Source: Spirochaetaceae bacterium (GTDB lineage: Bacteria > Spirochaetota > Spirochaetia > Treponematales > Breznakiellaceae). From it: a stretch of DNA of 35,435 nucleotides. Made by a program: the position numbers and the translations under genes. The stretch is from positions 1 through 35,435 of the forward strand of contig JAIRPY010000027.1 of assembly GCA_031256905.1 (NCBI GenBank), in the 5' to 3' direction. Each line of letters begins with the position of its first letter. The first letter of the stretch is position 1. This document shows, one piece after another, positions 7,222-15,075 of the stretch. A model generated the notes under the pieces. It saw only the letters and a program-made list of their open reading frames with translations, made no database searches and was not told where the DNA came from.

Positions 7222-9300
7222 ATGAGACGATTTTTAGCGGGATTAACGTTAATCTTGGCTTTAACGAGGGTATACGCCCAGAGCGTACCGGCCGGCCTTC
7301 AGTGGAAGGCTGAAAACGCCGGGGTTACGATTACGAAGTATACCGGCAATGCATCGGTCCTGACCATTCCGGATAAGATTAACGGTCTGCCGGTACTTTC
7401 CATCGGGAATTCAGCTTTTGACGGATGCGGCAATCTGACCAGCGTGGTTCTGCCCAACTCGGTTACGGCTATTGGGGATTATACCTTTGCTTTTTGCGGC
7501 AGTTTGCAAAGCGTTACTATTCCTAACTCGGTTGAGTCTATTGGGTATCGGGCTTTTGCCGAATGCCGGAGCCTGAAAAACGTAACTCTTCCTCGGGGGG
7601 CGCAAGTCGGCGGCTATGCTTTCCCCAACGGCGTACAGATTCGCTACAGCGATGTCAGCCCCGGAAAACCGTCGGCATATACGGAAGAAATTTATATTGA
7701 AGGTTCCGGACTATTGCAGTACACCCTTTCAAATGACCCAGGGGAAATCGAGAAAGCCATTACTGCCCAGGAAGGGGCGAGAGTCAGTTTAGACCGGCTG
7801 ACTTGGTTTGAAAACCCGGTACTTTCTCAAAATGTAAGGACTGCGATGAATCGGCTGGATGTCAATTATTCTTATCCATGGAAGCATGGTATTGTGAATA
7901 AACGGGTTGGGAACCGCTGGTATTCGGTATGGCTCCCCGGAACAGCCCCGTATGCTTACAACCAAGGACTTGAGTATTACAATAAAAAGGATTACAACAA
8001 AGCAATCCCAGAGTTCACTAAGGCTATTCAGCTCAACCCCAATAATGATTCGTATTATTATAACCGGGGAAATGCATATTATATGAAAAAAGATTACGAT
8101 AAAGCCATCCCGGACTACGAAGCTTCGTTAAGAATAAACCCGAACCATACCAACGCCAAAACATACCTCGCATATTCGTACGACGCCCGGGGAAATACGT
8201 ATTATGTGAAAAAAGATTACGATAAAGCAATCGCGGATTACACCCAAGCGATCCAGATCAACCCCAACGACAGCGCGTATTCCAACCGGGGAAATGCGTA
8301 TTATGGGAAAAAAGATTGGGATAAAGCCATCGCGGACTATGAAGCGGCTCTGCGGATCAACCCGAACCATGCCAACGCCAAAACTTTCCTCGCTAACGCC
8401 CGGCAACAAAAAGCGCAAACTACGTCCGCCTCATCGGGAACTGCTTCATCCGGGAACTCAGCCCAAACTGCCACAGCCCAAACAAACGCCGCCTCATCCA
8501 GAACCGGCAACTCCTATAAAGGCATCCCGGTCGAAGTAATCGGCATCCCCTACGGCTTCGCGGATCTTTGCGGATACCGTATCATTGATGAAGCTATTGA
8601 AGATACATATAACGGGGCATCAACAGTTCAGGTATCCAAATTTATCAATTATAAAATAAATAAATTTACCTTCGATTTTAAACGCGATGGAAGCCTCGTG
8701 ATAAATGCATTCAGCAGTTATGATAAAACTCCGGCTGGGGGGAATCGTTTTTACAACGCAGACCCGAATTATAAAGCATATACATACACATTGCCGGCGT
8801 CTTATCATAATCATTTAGGGGGAAAATGTTCCTTAGATAGATACGATGACATCGCCATTTCCCAAGCTAAACTCAATGAAATGAGAAAAGACCCTGCTCT
8901 CAATAAAGTGTACGAAGTATTGCTTTCCTGCGCGCAGGACATGGATTATGACTGGAACAGAGTAGGCAGGAAAGCTACGTTTGTTACTCCAAAGCCTTTA
9001 ACCGGAGTGTGCGATGATTACGCAAATCTTTTGATACAAAGGCTGACCGCGGCAAAGATACCCGGGGTAACGGATATAACGAAAGTAACCGGACAAAATC
9101 ACGCGTGGGTTACCGTACAATATCAGGGGAAAACCCTCTATTTAGACGCTACGTGGTTCGATACAAACAGTATCGATAAAAACGGCGTAGTAGACCATGT
9201 TCCGTATAAAGACCCCCGGGAAATGACCTTTGATAACGATATTTTTACTAACCACGGCAAGCATCACCTAGCTGGGGTTGTCGGCGGACTTGGTTCTTGA
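7222..9300 (+). CDS. Secreted LRR-TPR-transglutaminase-like protein
   Basis: 692 aa. Residues 1-19 are a signal peptide ending VYA. Residues 25-140 hold three BspA/TpLRR-type leucine-rich repeats (LTSVVLPNSVTAIGDYTF, LQSVTIPNSVESIGYRAF, LKNVTLPRG). Residues 245-386 hold four TPRs sharing a KKDYDKAI...INPN core; their DNA is also nearly identical, so the repeats are young. A Ser/Thr/Ala/Gln-rich linker (397-427) follows. The C-terminal part is transglutaminase-like, with the triad readable as Cys597 (GVCDDYANLL), His627 (NHAWV) and Asp642 (LYLDATWFD). Such domains act as peptidases, amidases or cross-linkers outside the cytoplasm. It has a good AAGGAG and its own promoter. The combination suggests a surface or periplasmic protein that binds partners and processes peptide or cell-wall material; the substrate is unknown. 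Confidence 0.85.
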   Translation: MRRFLAGLTLILALTRVYAQSVPAGLQWKAENAGVTITKYTGNASVLTIPDKINGLPVLSIGNSAFDGCGNLTSVVLPNSVTAIGDYTFAFCGSLQSVTIPNSVESIGYRAFAECRSLKNVTLPRGAQVGGYAFPNGVQIRYSDVSPGKPSAYTEEIYIEGSGLLQYTLSNDPGEIEKAITAQEGARVSLDRLTWFENPVLSQNVRTAMNRLDVNYSYPWKHGIVNKRVGNRWYSVWLPGTAPYAYNQGLEYYNKKDYNKAIPEFTKAIQLNPNNDSYYYNRGNAYYMKKDYDKAIPDYEASLRINPNHTNAKTYLAYSYDARGNTYYVKKDYDKAIADYTQAIQINPNDSAYSNRGNAYYGKKDWDKAIADYEAALRINPNHANAKTFLANARQQKAQTTSASSGTASSGNSAQTATAQTNAASSRTGNSYKGIPVEVIGIPYGFADLCGYRIIDEAIEDTYNGASTVQVSKFINYKINKFTFDFKRDGSLVINAFSSYDKTPAGGNRFYNADPNYKAYTYTLPASYHNHLGGKCSLDRYDDIAISQAKLNEMRKDPALNKVYEVLLSCAQDMDYDWNRVGRKATFVTPKPLTGVCDDYANLLIQRLTAAKIPGVTDITKVTGQNHAWVTVQYQGKTLYLDATWFDTNSIDKNGVVDHVPYKDPREMTFDNDIFTNHGKHHLAGVVGGLGS

Positions 9301-9378
9301 GCCGCTAGACTGTAATCTCGAAACGCTAGACTACAGTCTGGAAGTTTCGGATTAAAGTCTGGAAACGTCGGACTAGCC
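9286..9378. repeat. 21-bp tandem repeat over a gene end
   Basis: Imperfect units start at 9286, 9307, 9328, 9349 and (partial) 9370, a strict 21-bp period. The core is AGACTnnAGTCTGGAAAC; the 9328 unit has the dyad AGACT-AC-AGTCT. The first unit lies in the last codons and stop of the transglutaminase-like gene, and the last runs into the end of the convergent permease gene (stop at 9373-9375). No classic terminator was seen between these genes, so the repeat may serve that role. Confidence 0.85.
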
Positions 9379-10305
9379 GCGAATCCGGGGGTCCATGAGC
9401 CGCACCCCAAGGTCCCCAAGGGTATTCGCTAGGACAACGATAAAGCCGATATACACCACCAAAGTCTGCGCCAAAGGATAATCCCGGGATGCAATCGACG
9501 CTATGAGCAACCTGCCAATGCCCGGAATCGTGAACACTTGCTCAATGACAATGCTTCCGGAAAATATATCCCCGATTATCATGCCTAACAACGTAATGCT
9601 CGGACCCGCCGCATTTCTCAAAACGTGCCGGGACAAAATTATCCCCTCCGACGCGCCCTTGCTATACGCGGTCCGCACATAATCGCTCCGCAACTCCTGA
9701 AAAATCGAAGCCCGCAAAAACTTGATCACCATCGCCGCATTGGGAATCGCTATAGCCAAAGCAGGAAAAAAAAGGTACGCCAAAAAACCAGAGGGATTTT
9801 CCTGATAAGGCACGTAAAAACCGGGAGTAAAAAATCGTAATATAACCCCGAAAATCCAAATAAATAACACTCCCAAGAAAAAATTCGGAGTGGAAATCGT
9901 CAAAGTCGTACAGGCCGTCACAAATCGGTCGAAAAGCGAATGTTCCTTCACCACAGAAAAAAACGTAACCGGCAAAGCAATCGCAAAAATCAGGGCCAGA
10001 GCAAAAGCCGCCAGGGTAAACGTAACCGGCAGACGCTCAAGCACGAGTTCCCTAATAGGCTCTCCCCTAAACCGTACCGAATTGCCCAAATCCCCGGTAA
10101 GAAATCCCCCAAGCCATACCGTATACCGGGCCGGCAGGCTCCGGTCAAGCCCCAGGTCCGAACGCATCGCCCTAATCTGGGCTTCATCCGCATCAATGCC
10201 CAGGATCATAACCGCCGGATCCCCCGGGATCAGGTTGAAAGCCCCAAAAGTAAGAACCGAGACCAAAAATAACGTTATAAGCCCGGCGATTCCTCTCTTC
10301 ACCAA
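9373..10305 (-). CDS. Peptide/nickel-type ABC permease (DppB/OppB family)
   Basis: 310 aa inner-membrane permease of the DppB/OppB/GsiC family. The N-terminal helix is followed by the family block FNLIPGDPAVMILG, then LGLDRSLPARY and TGDLGNSVRF, and the coupling loop DYVRTAYSKGASEGIILSRHVLRNA that contacts the ATPase. About six membrane helices are visible. The start is TTG 10303-10305 (GGGAG 7 nt upstream) or GTG 10300-10302; both fit. It lies 24 bp after the binding-protein gene. The second permease (DppC type) and the ATPases normally found next to it are not in this window: the next gene on that side is convergent. The partner genes must be elsewhere. Confidence 0.9.
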   Translation of the reverse strand: MVKRGIAGLITLFLVSVLTFGAFNLIPGDPAVMILGIDADEAQIRAMRSDLGLDRSLPARYTVWLGGFLTGDLGNSVRFRGEPIRELVLERLPVTFTLAAFALALIFAIALPVTFFSVVKEHSLFDRFVTACTTLTISTPNFFLGVLFIWIFGVILRFFTPGFYVPYQENPSGFLAYLFFPALAIAIPNAAMVIKFLRASIFQELRSDYVRTAYSKGASEGIILSRHVLRNAAGPSITLLGMIIGDIFSGSIVIEQVFTIPGIGRLLIASIASRDYPLAQTLVVYIGFIVVLANTLGDLGVRLMDPRIRG

Positions 10306-10329
10306 AGCGCGGCTCCCTTTTTTCGTCCT

Positions 10330-11850
10330 TTACTTTCGGTACACCGTTGAAAAATCAGTTACGTATAACGGATAGTTTTGTACCCCGTCATAACGCCCCT
10401 TCGGAAATACCCGAAAACTCCAAATATCCTGAATATACACCCCGGCCGCTTCCTGAGAAATAATCTGTTGCGCCTGCCGATATAAGTCAATCCGGCGGGA
10501 TTCCTGATTTTCCTCCAGGGCCTCAGCGTATATTTCGTCATACCGGGGACTGCTGAAATTCAAAAAATTACTCCCCGCGGAAGACACATATCGGTCAAGA
10601 AATCCCCGAGGAGAAACCGTCGGGGCATCCAGCGAAATAATCGTAGCTTCATACCGCCGCCCCCGATACACCTCCGCAAGCCACGTCGCCCAATCTACCA
10701 GCTTGATCGTAACCCTAATCCCAATCTTCCCAAGCTGATTCACCAAAACCTGCGCGGTATCCACATGAATAGTATAATTCGAGGGCACCGTTAGGACCAA
10801 GGGAAAACCCTGCTCATACCCCGCCTGGGCAAGCAAAGCCTTCGCTTTCTGCACATCCGCCGGATACGGATCCTTCAAAGTCGAATCGTAATACTTACTC
10901 AGCCCCGGAATAAGGGGACTTCCCGAAGGCTCGCCTCGGCCGTAAAAGGCCGCCTGGATAATCAACGGCACATCGATCCCATAGTTAATCGCCTGCCGAA
11001 CCCGAACATCGTCTAACGGCTTGACTTTGTTGTTCAACCCCAAAAGTTGCGCCGAATTCGACGGACTCGCCAAAATATCAAACCGCCCCGGATCAAGCTG
11101 ATCCGCCAGAGAACCCGGAATACCCGCGCTGTCAATCGTCCCAGCTTGCAGAGCGAGGAACAGCGCATCCTGATCCGCCACAAACACACAAGTTACCTTG
11201 TCAAGATAGGGCAAACCCGATTGCCAATAATAAGGATTTTTCACCAACACCAGGGCCCGTTGCGTATCATAACTTGCGATGGAAAAGGGTCCCGTCCCGA
11301 TAGGATTTTTCTCCCGATTCGGGTTGCTTTTCGGCACAACGCCCACCGTAAGATAGGGCAGAAACTCTCTATCCGGACTTTTCAAAACAATAGTAAGCCC
11401 CGAGGGACTCTTTTCCATCGTTTCAATTTGGTTGAAACCGTTAAATCCCGCTTCGGCCGCGGCCTTTAAGCTGAACAGCACATCCTCCGCCGTCACCGGA
11501 GAACCATCCTGAAACCGCACGCCCGGACGCAAAGTAAAGGAGTATACCCGTCCTTCTTCGTCAATTCTGTAGGATTCCGCCACGGCCGGCACAAGCGCGC
11601 CGTCAGGACTGGGCTTTACCAAACCTTCGAAGACATTGAAGAGAATACTCCGTCCGTCAGCGGTATTGGATGGGCTAAGAGGATCAAGGGTTACCGGCTC
11701 GGAGGCAATACCAAAGCGCAACTCCCCGCCGAGAATCTTCCCGGCGGCGGAATTGCCGCTTTGGGGCGTCTCGGCTTTACTTTTCGCATACAGCGGCATC
11801 CCTCCTGCCGCCAGCCCAAGGCACAAGGCAATAATCTTTTGCGCTACCAT
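10330..11850 (-). CDS. Periplasmic peptide-binding protein (SBP family 5)
   Basis: 506 aa extracytoplasmic binding protein of the DppA/OppA/NikA type. It has a signal peptide ending near YAKS, then the family features: GGELRFGIASEPVTLDPLSP, a FEGLVKPSPDGALVPAVAESY block, FTLRPGVRFQDGSPVTAEDVLFS, and VRQAINYGIDVPLI. No lipobox Cys is evident at the expected place. ATG 11848-11850 is chosen over the upstream extension because of an AAGGAG 5-10 nt before it and a strong promoter whose -10 lies at 11870-11875. It captures peptides or related ligands for the permease encoded 24 bp downstream; the ligand cannot be told from sequence. Confidence 0.9.
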   Translation of the reverse strand: MVAQKIIALCLGLAAGGMPLYAKSKAETPQSGNSAAGKILGGELRFGIASEPVTLDPLSPSNTADGRSILFNVFEGLVKPSPDGALVPAVAESYRIDEEGRVYSFTLRPGVRFQDGSPVTAEDVLFSLKAAAEAGFNGFNQIETMEKSPSGLTIVLKSPDREFLPYLTVGVVPKSNPNREKNPIGTGPFSIASYDTQRALVLVKNPYYWQSGLPYLDKVTCVFVADQDALFLALQAGTIDSAGIPGSLADQLDPGRFDILASPSNSAQLLGLNNKVKPLDDVRVRQAINYGIDVPLIIQAAFYGRGEPSGSPLIPGLSKYYDSTLKDPYPADVQKAKALLAQAGYEQGFPLVLTVPSNYTIHVDTAQVLVNQLGKIGIRVTIKLVDWATWLAEVYRGRRYEATIISLDAPTVSPRGFLDRYVSSAGSNFLNFSSPRYDEIYAEALEENQESRRIDLYRQAQQIISQEAAGVYIQDIWSFRVFPKGRYDGVQNYPLYVTDFSTVYRK

Positions 11851-11864
11851 ACATTGCTCCTTAT

Positions 11865-11898
11865 TCGGTATTATACCGATCCGGAAGCCCTGATGCAA
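11865..11898 (-). promoter_or_regulatory. Strong promoter with overlapping palindrome
   Basis: On the minus strand TTGCAT (11898-11893), 17-bp spacer, consensus TATAAT (11875-11870). A 15-bp palindrome TCGGTA-TTA-TACCGA (11865-11879) covers the -10, as an operator would. Confidence 0.65.
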
Positions 11899-12111
11899 TA
11901 ACTCTCAGGCCGAATCGCGCCTTCGCCGGGGCTCCTTCGATTAGCCCCCGATCCACTTGAGGGGAATCCTAATCAGTTCCGGCAGAAATACGAGCAGAAA
12001 CACTAACTACCTGCCCAATGTAATAGGGCATAACCGGACCGATAAGCTCTTCCATGCGCGCCTTTCCGGTCCCGCACGTTCAATACCGGCCCTACCGGCG
12101 GCGAAAAAAAT

Positions 12112-12142
12112 TTGCAATTTTTTTTAATTCTTTTTAGAATTA
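12112..12142 (+). promoter_or_regulatory. Predicted promoter with hairpin, HD gene
   Basis: TTGCAA at 12112-12117 and TAGAAT at 12135-12140, spacer 17 bp. A perfect 7-bp inverted repeat TAATTCT-TTTT-AGAATTA (12125-12142) spans the -10 element and part of the spacer. The leader would be about 13 nt. Confidence 0.45.
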
Positions 12143-12159
12143 TTGCACAGAGGAAAAAA

Positions 12160-12975
12160 ATGAGGTCTCAAAAAGAAATTGCCCTGGATGCGAAGATCCT
12201 TGGGCTTCTCTCGGATCCAACGCTTTCGGGCAGGGCGTTGGAAGCGGCGAAACTTATCATCGAAAATGACGAAGTGCAAGCAGTTCAAGAATATGCCAAT
12301 ACGGTTTCTATTATGCGGCTCCGCTATAACGATCATGGACCCGTACATATGCGGACCGTAGCTCTCAACGGAACCCTGATGATGGGTCTGCTCAAGCAGG
12401 CCGGGGTAAAGACAAATCTTGAACGAGAAGAGTGCGGAACCTTTGAGGACAGTCTCACCGCGGTGGTTCTGGGGGCCTTTCTGCATGACATCGGTATGTC
12501 CGTGGGCCGGCAGGACCATGAACTCCACAGCGTGTACATAGCGTATCCGATTATCGAGGCCACCCTCAGACAAGTTTACCCCGGGGACATCCAAAAGCGT
12601 ACTATGGTTAGGTCCTTAGCGTTAGAGTGTATCAGCGGTCACATGGGAAATCGGGTGATTCACTCCCTCGAAGCGGGTATTCTGCTCATCGCCGACGGAT
12701 GCGATATGACAAAGGGCCGGGCCCGAATTCCCATGAGCATCGCCGGCGCGCCTAAGGTAGGGGATATTCACAAATACTCCGCGAATTCAATAGAAGAAGT
12801 GAGAATTTCCCAAGGCCTTGAGCATCCGATTCGTATTGAAGTAGCGATGTCTAGCGAAGTGGGACTCTTTCAGATTGAGGAAGTACTCCTGGGAAAAATA
12901 TCCGCGAGTCCCGCCAAAAGCTATATCGAGCTGTACGTTATCGTGCAGGACCGGGAACCAAAACGCTATTTGTAG
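12160..12975 (+). CDS. HD-domain phosphohydrolase
   Basis: 271 aa cytoplasmic protein. Start ATG 12160 follows AGAGG at 12149-12153. The HD-superfamily metal motifs are visible: DHGPVH (58-63), HDIG at 109-112 in GAFLHDIGM, and further His/Asp in SGHMG and LLIADGCDMTKGRAR. HD proteins cleave phosphate esters, often of nucleotides, with a metal at the His/Asp site. The rest has the pattern of a spirochaete/archaeal-type stand-alone HD protein of unknown substrate; the GCDMTKGRARIP stretch is a second conserved-looking block. It is the first gene of a plus-strand series, 56 bp before a rhomboid gene. Confidence 0.8.
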   Translation: MRSQKEIALDAKILGLLSDPTLSGRALEAAKLIIENDEVQAVQEYANTVSIMRLRYNDHGPVHMRTVALNGTLMMGLLKQAGVKTNLEREECGTFEDSLTAVVLGAFLHDIGMSVGRQDHELHSVYIAYPIIEATLRQVYPGDIQKRTMVRSLALECISGHMGNRVIHSLEAGILLIADGCDMTKGRARIPMSIAGAPKVGDIHKYSANSIEEVRISQGLEHPIRIEVAMSSEVGLFQIEEVLLGKISASPAKSYIELYVIVQDREPKRYL

Positions 12976-13031
12976 CGGCTGACTCTTTTAAAAGGATTGA
13001 TCTAAAGGGCAAAGACGAATATCTTTAAGCT

Positions 13032-13655
13032 ATGAATGCGCTTCGTAAACCCTTTCGATACCGTAACGATAACATCGCGCTGGTTATTATTGGGATTAAT
13101 ATTCTGGTGTTTATCCTCCAGCAGATCCTGCCGCGGATAGGATATTATATCGCCCTTAACCCGATAAATATCCTTAATGGACGAATTTGGCAGTTTGGGA
13201 CCTATATGTTCGCCCATGGAAGTTTCCAGCATCTTCTCTTTAATATGCTGGCCTTGTTTATCTTCGGAACTCAGGTTGAACGGCATATCGGCAGTACCGA
13301 ATTTCTGCTGTATTATATGCTCACGGGCATCCTGGCCGGTTTTTTTTCCTTTGGGGTGTATCTCTTTACCGGCGCGTTCGGCGTGTTCCTCCTGGGCGCG
13401 TCCGGCGCGATCTTCGCCGTCCAGCTTGCGTATGCCGCTTTTTTCCCGGACTCGGTAATCTACATTTGGGGTATTCTGCCCCTGAGAGCGCCGATTATGG
13501 TTTTGGGCTTCACTTTGGTCGAGCTGATTTCTTCGCTTTTTGGATTTGGAAGCGGCGTGGCGCATCTTACGCATCTTGCGGGATTCGGATTCGGCTGGTT
13601 TTATTTTCTCGTCCGGTTTGGCCGGAATCCCTGGCGCGCTATGGTAGGCCGGTAA
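13032..13655 (+). CDS. Rhomboid-family intramembrane serine protease
   Basis: 207 aa with about six membrane helices. Family signatures: MFAHGSFQHLLFNMLALFIFG (the helix-2 HxxxN region, residues 59-79), the catalytic serine in GASG (Ser124), and the catalytic histidine in HLTHLAGFGFG (His181). Both active-site residues are present, so it is probably an active protease cutting within membrane segments. The ribosome binding site is weak. The next gene, for a secreted protein, starts 2 bp after its stop, so the two are almost certainly co-translated; that protein may be linked to rhomboid function, but this is inference. Confidence 0.9.
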   Translation: MNALRKPFRYRNDNIALVIIGINILVFILQQILPRIGYYIALNPINILNGRIWQFGTYMFAHGSFQHLLFNMLALFIFGTQVERHIGSTEFLLYYMLTGILAGFFSFGVYLFTGAFGVFLLGASGAIFAVQLAYAAFFPDSVIYIWGILPLRAPIMVLGFTLVELISSLFGFGSGVAHLTHLAGFGFGWFYFLVRFGRNPWRAMVGR

Positions 13656-13657
13656 GG

Positions 13658-14326
13658 ATGAGGCTCTTTCTTCTGCTTCTTTCGATTTCTGCAATTTCCG
13701 GGCAAGAAGTCCTGCGGGGAGAAGTGCAGATCGATATTGAGCCGATCCATGGCGCGTACGCCGATGAATCTTATCCGTTGGATGCTGAAACGGTATACCG
13801 GCGGGGCCTGGAAGAGTCCGCTCTGTTCTACGGCGCAATGATTTACGGGTGGTCCTTTGAGTACGATGTAGGCGAACGGGCCCGAGGCATAGCCGAAGCC
13901 TTTGAACTGACCCGGCTGGGAGGGATACCTTTCGGCGACCCCGGTCTCCACGCGACGGATGTGAAGGTTCGGGATATGCGGCTCCACCTGTGGACCGACT
14001 ACCGGCTCAACCCGGAACAGCAACGCCGAATAGCCTTCTGGAAATCCGGCGGAATCCGGACGGCCCAGGCGGTAGGACATGGACCCTTGGGAAATCCTTC
14101 GGAACAGACCGGGTGGCTCGACATCAAAAAAGCCGCGTTGGAAGACGCCGCCCGGCTTGCAGTCCGGACCCTGCTCAGAGGCACGGAACGGAACCGCCCC
14201 AAAGAAGTTCGGGGGTATATTAGTCTGTCGAGTTTTCCCAACTTTTGGATCGACTCGGGCCAATGGGCGGTTTCCGCCCGGTTCCGAGTAGAAATCACCG
14301 AAATTCTACCCTTCGCGGCGCATTAA
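13658..14326 (+). CDS. Secreted protein of unknown function
   Basis: 222 aa from ATG 13658. A longer open frame extends back into the rhomboid gene but ATG 13658 follows the rhomboid stop by 2 bp and gives a clean signal peptide (MRLFLLLLSISAISG, cleavage before QE). The mature chain has no motif I recognise: it opens EVQIDIEPIHGAYADESYPLDAETVYRRGLEESALFYGAMIYGWSF in alternating pieces, and ends with a strand-rich part (VSARFRVEITEILPF). No transmembrane segment beyond the signal, so a periplasmic location is likely. Followed after 13 bp by an iron-sulfur protein gene. Confidence 0.65.
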   Translation: MRLFLLLLSISAISGQEVLRGEVQIDIEPIHGAYADESYPLDAETVYRRGLEESALFYGAMIYGWSFEYDVGERARGIAEAFELTRLGGIPFGDPGLHATDVKVRDMRLHLWTDYRLNPEQQRRIAFWKSGGIRTAQAVGHGPLGNPSEQTGWLDIKKAALEDAARLAVRTLLRGTERNRPKEVRGYISLSSFPNFWIDSGQWAVSARFRVEITEILPFAAH

Positions 14327-14339
14327 AAGGTAATACCTC

Positions 14340-14927
14340 ATGCTACAAAAGATTATTGAAATCAGCCAAGAAACCTGTAACGGATGCGGACTTTGTGTTG
14401 ACGCCTGCAAAGAAGGGGCCGTCGAAATCAGGAATGGGAAAGCCCGGCTTGTCCGGGAGGAGTATTGCGATGGCCTTGGCTCCTGTCTTCCGGTGTGTCC
14501 CCGGGGAGCGATTAGCTTTATCGAACGGGATGTTTTGACAGCCGGTTCTCGGAGCGGGCAGTGGCCCATACAACTAAAGCTGATTCCTGCCCAGGCGACG
14601 TATTTCAAGGACTCCCATCTGCTGATAAGCGCGGACTGTTCAGCGTACGTCCGCCGGGATTTTTACGCGGATTTCCTACAGAATAAGGTCCTCCTCATCG
14701 GATGCCCGAAGTTAGACGCCGTGGATTATACCGAAAAAATCACCGCAATTCTGCAAAATAATACAATAGCAAGTTTAACTATAGTCCGCATGGAAGTTCC
14801 CTGCTGTACCGGTCTAGCTGGTGCGGCCGGGGCCGCGCTGAAAGCCAGCGGGAAAAATATACCCTGCAAGTTTGTGGTTCTTGCCGTGGACGGCCGGGTG
14901 TTGCATCCTTCGGCTCCGGACAGATGA
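14340..14927 (+). CDS. Iron-sulfur protein with two 4Fe-4S sites
   Basis: 195 aa. The N-terminus has a ferredoxin domain: CNGCGLCVDAC (Cys13, 16, 19, 23) and a second, wider-spaced site YCDGLGSCLPVCPRG. The C-terminal 130 residues lack a ferredoxin motif but contain further cysteines (SADCSAY, IGCPKL, VPCCTGL) that could bind another metal or form a redox site. This arrangement is known from anaerobes as a stand-alone 4Fe-4S protein thought to shuttle electrons; the partner is unknown. Start ATG 14340 has AAGGT upstream. It ends the plus-strand series and is directly followed by a run of nine Gs. Confidence 0.8.
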   Translation: MLQKIIEISQETCNGCGLCVDACKEGAVEIRNGKARLVREEYCDGLGSCLPVCPRGAISFIERDVLTAGSRSGQWPIQLKLIPAQATYFKDSHLLISADCSAYVRRDFYADFLQNKVLLIGCPKLDAVDYTEKITAILQNNTIASLTIVRMEVPCCTGLAGAAGAALKASGKNIPCKFVVLAVDGRVLHPSAPDR

Positions 14928-14936
14928 GGGGGGGGG
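14928..14936 (+). repeat. Run of nine G residues
   Basis: A homopolymer of nine G immediately after the TGA stop (14925-14927). Length changes here would not alter the protein. Confidence 0.9.
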
Positions 14937-14940
14937 AGCG

Positions 14941-14967
14941 AAAAAAGGGCTGGTAAAAACCAGCCCT
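14941..14967 (-). terminator. Rho-independent terminator
   Basis: Stem AGGGCTGG (14946-14953) with CCAGCCCT (14960-14967) and a 6-nt loop. Reading on the minus strand a run of Ts follows (14945-14941), so it ends transcription of the PEGA-like gene at 15076. The stem could also slow the plus-strand transcript. Confidence 0.85.
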
Positions 14968-15075
14968 GCCGTTAGGCAATCGGAAATATAGTGATTTGGG
15001 AGGGGAACTATAGGTCCGATATTTATGTATCGGTCACTTTCGGCAAATTCTTAACTTATTTCCGTGCTTTTTTTG

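Larger units (their letters stand above)
11851..12159. other. 309-bp divergent intergenic region
   Basis: Holds the promoter of the peptide-binding-protein gene at one end and that of the HD hydrolase gene at the other. Between them (about 11900-12110) I see no convincing gene. A 28-codon minus-strand ORF (12055-11969) followed, after its TAG, by an open frame of about 36 codons in the same phase could be a decayed gene, but no family was recognised. Confidence 0.55.

Noticed and set aside
11969-12055. 28-aa minus-strand ORF with an open frame continuing after its TAG
   Set aside because: It might be a decayed gene, but the product matches nothing I know, and no ribosome binding site is present.
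13002-13838. 278-aa open frame on the minus strand over the rhomboid gene
   Set aside because: It is opposite a well-supported rhomboid gene, is highly charged and repetitive in composition with no domain, and has no promoter or ribosome binding site.
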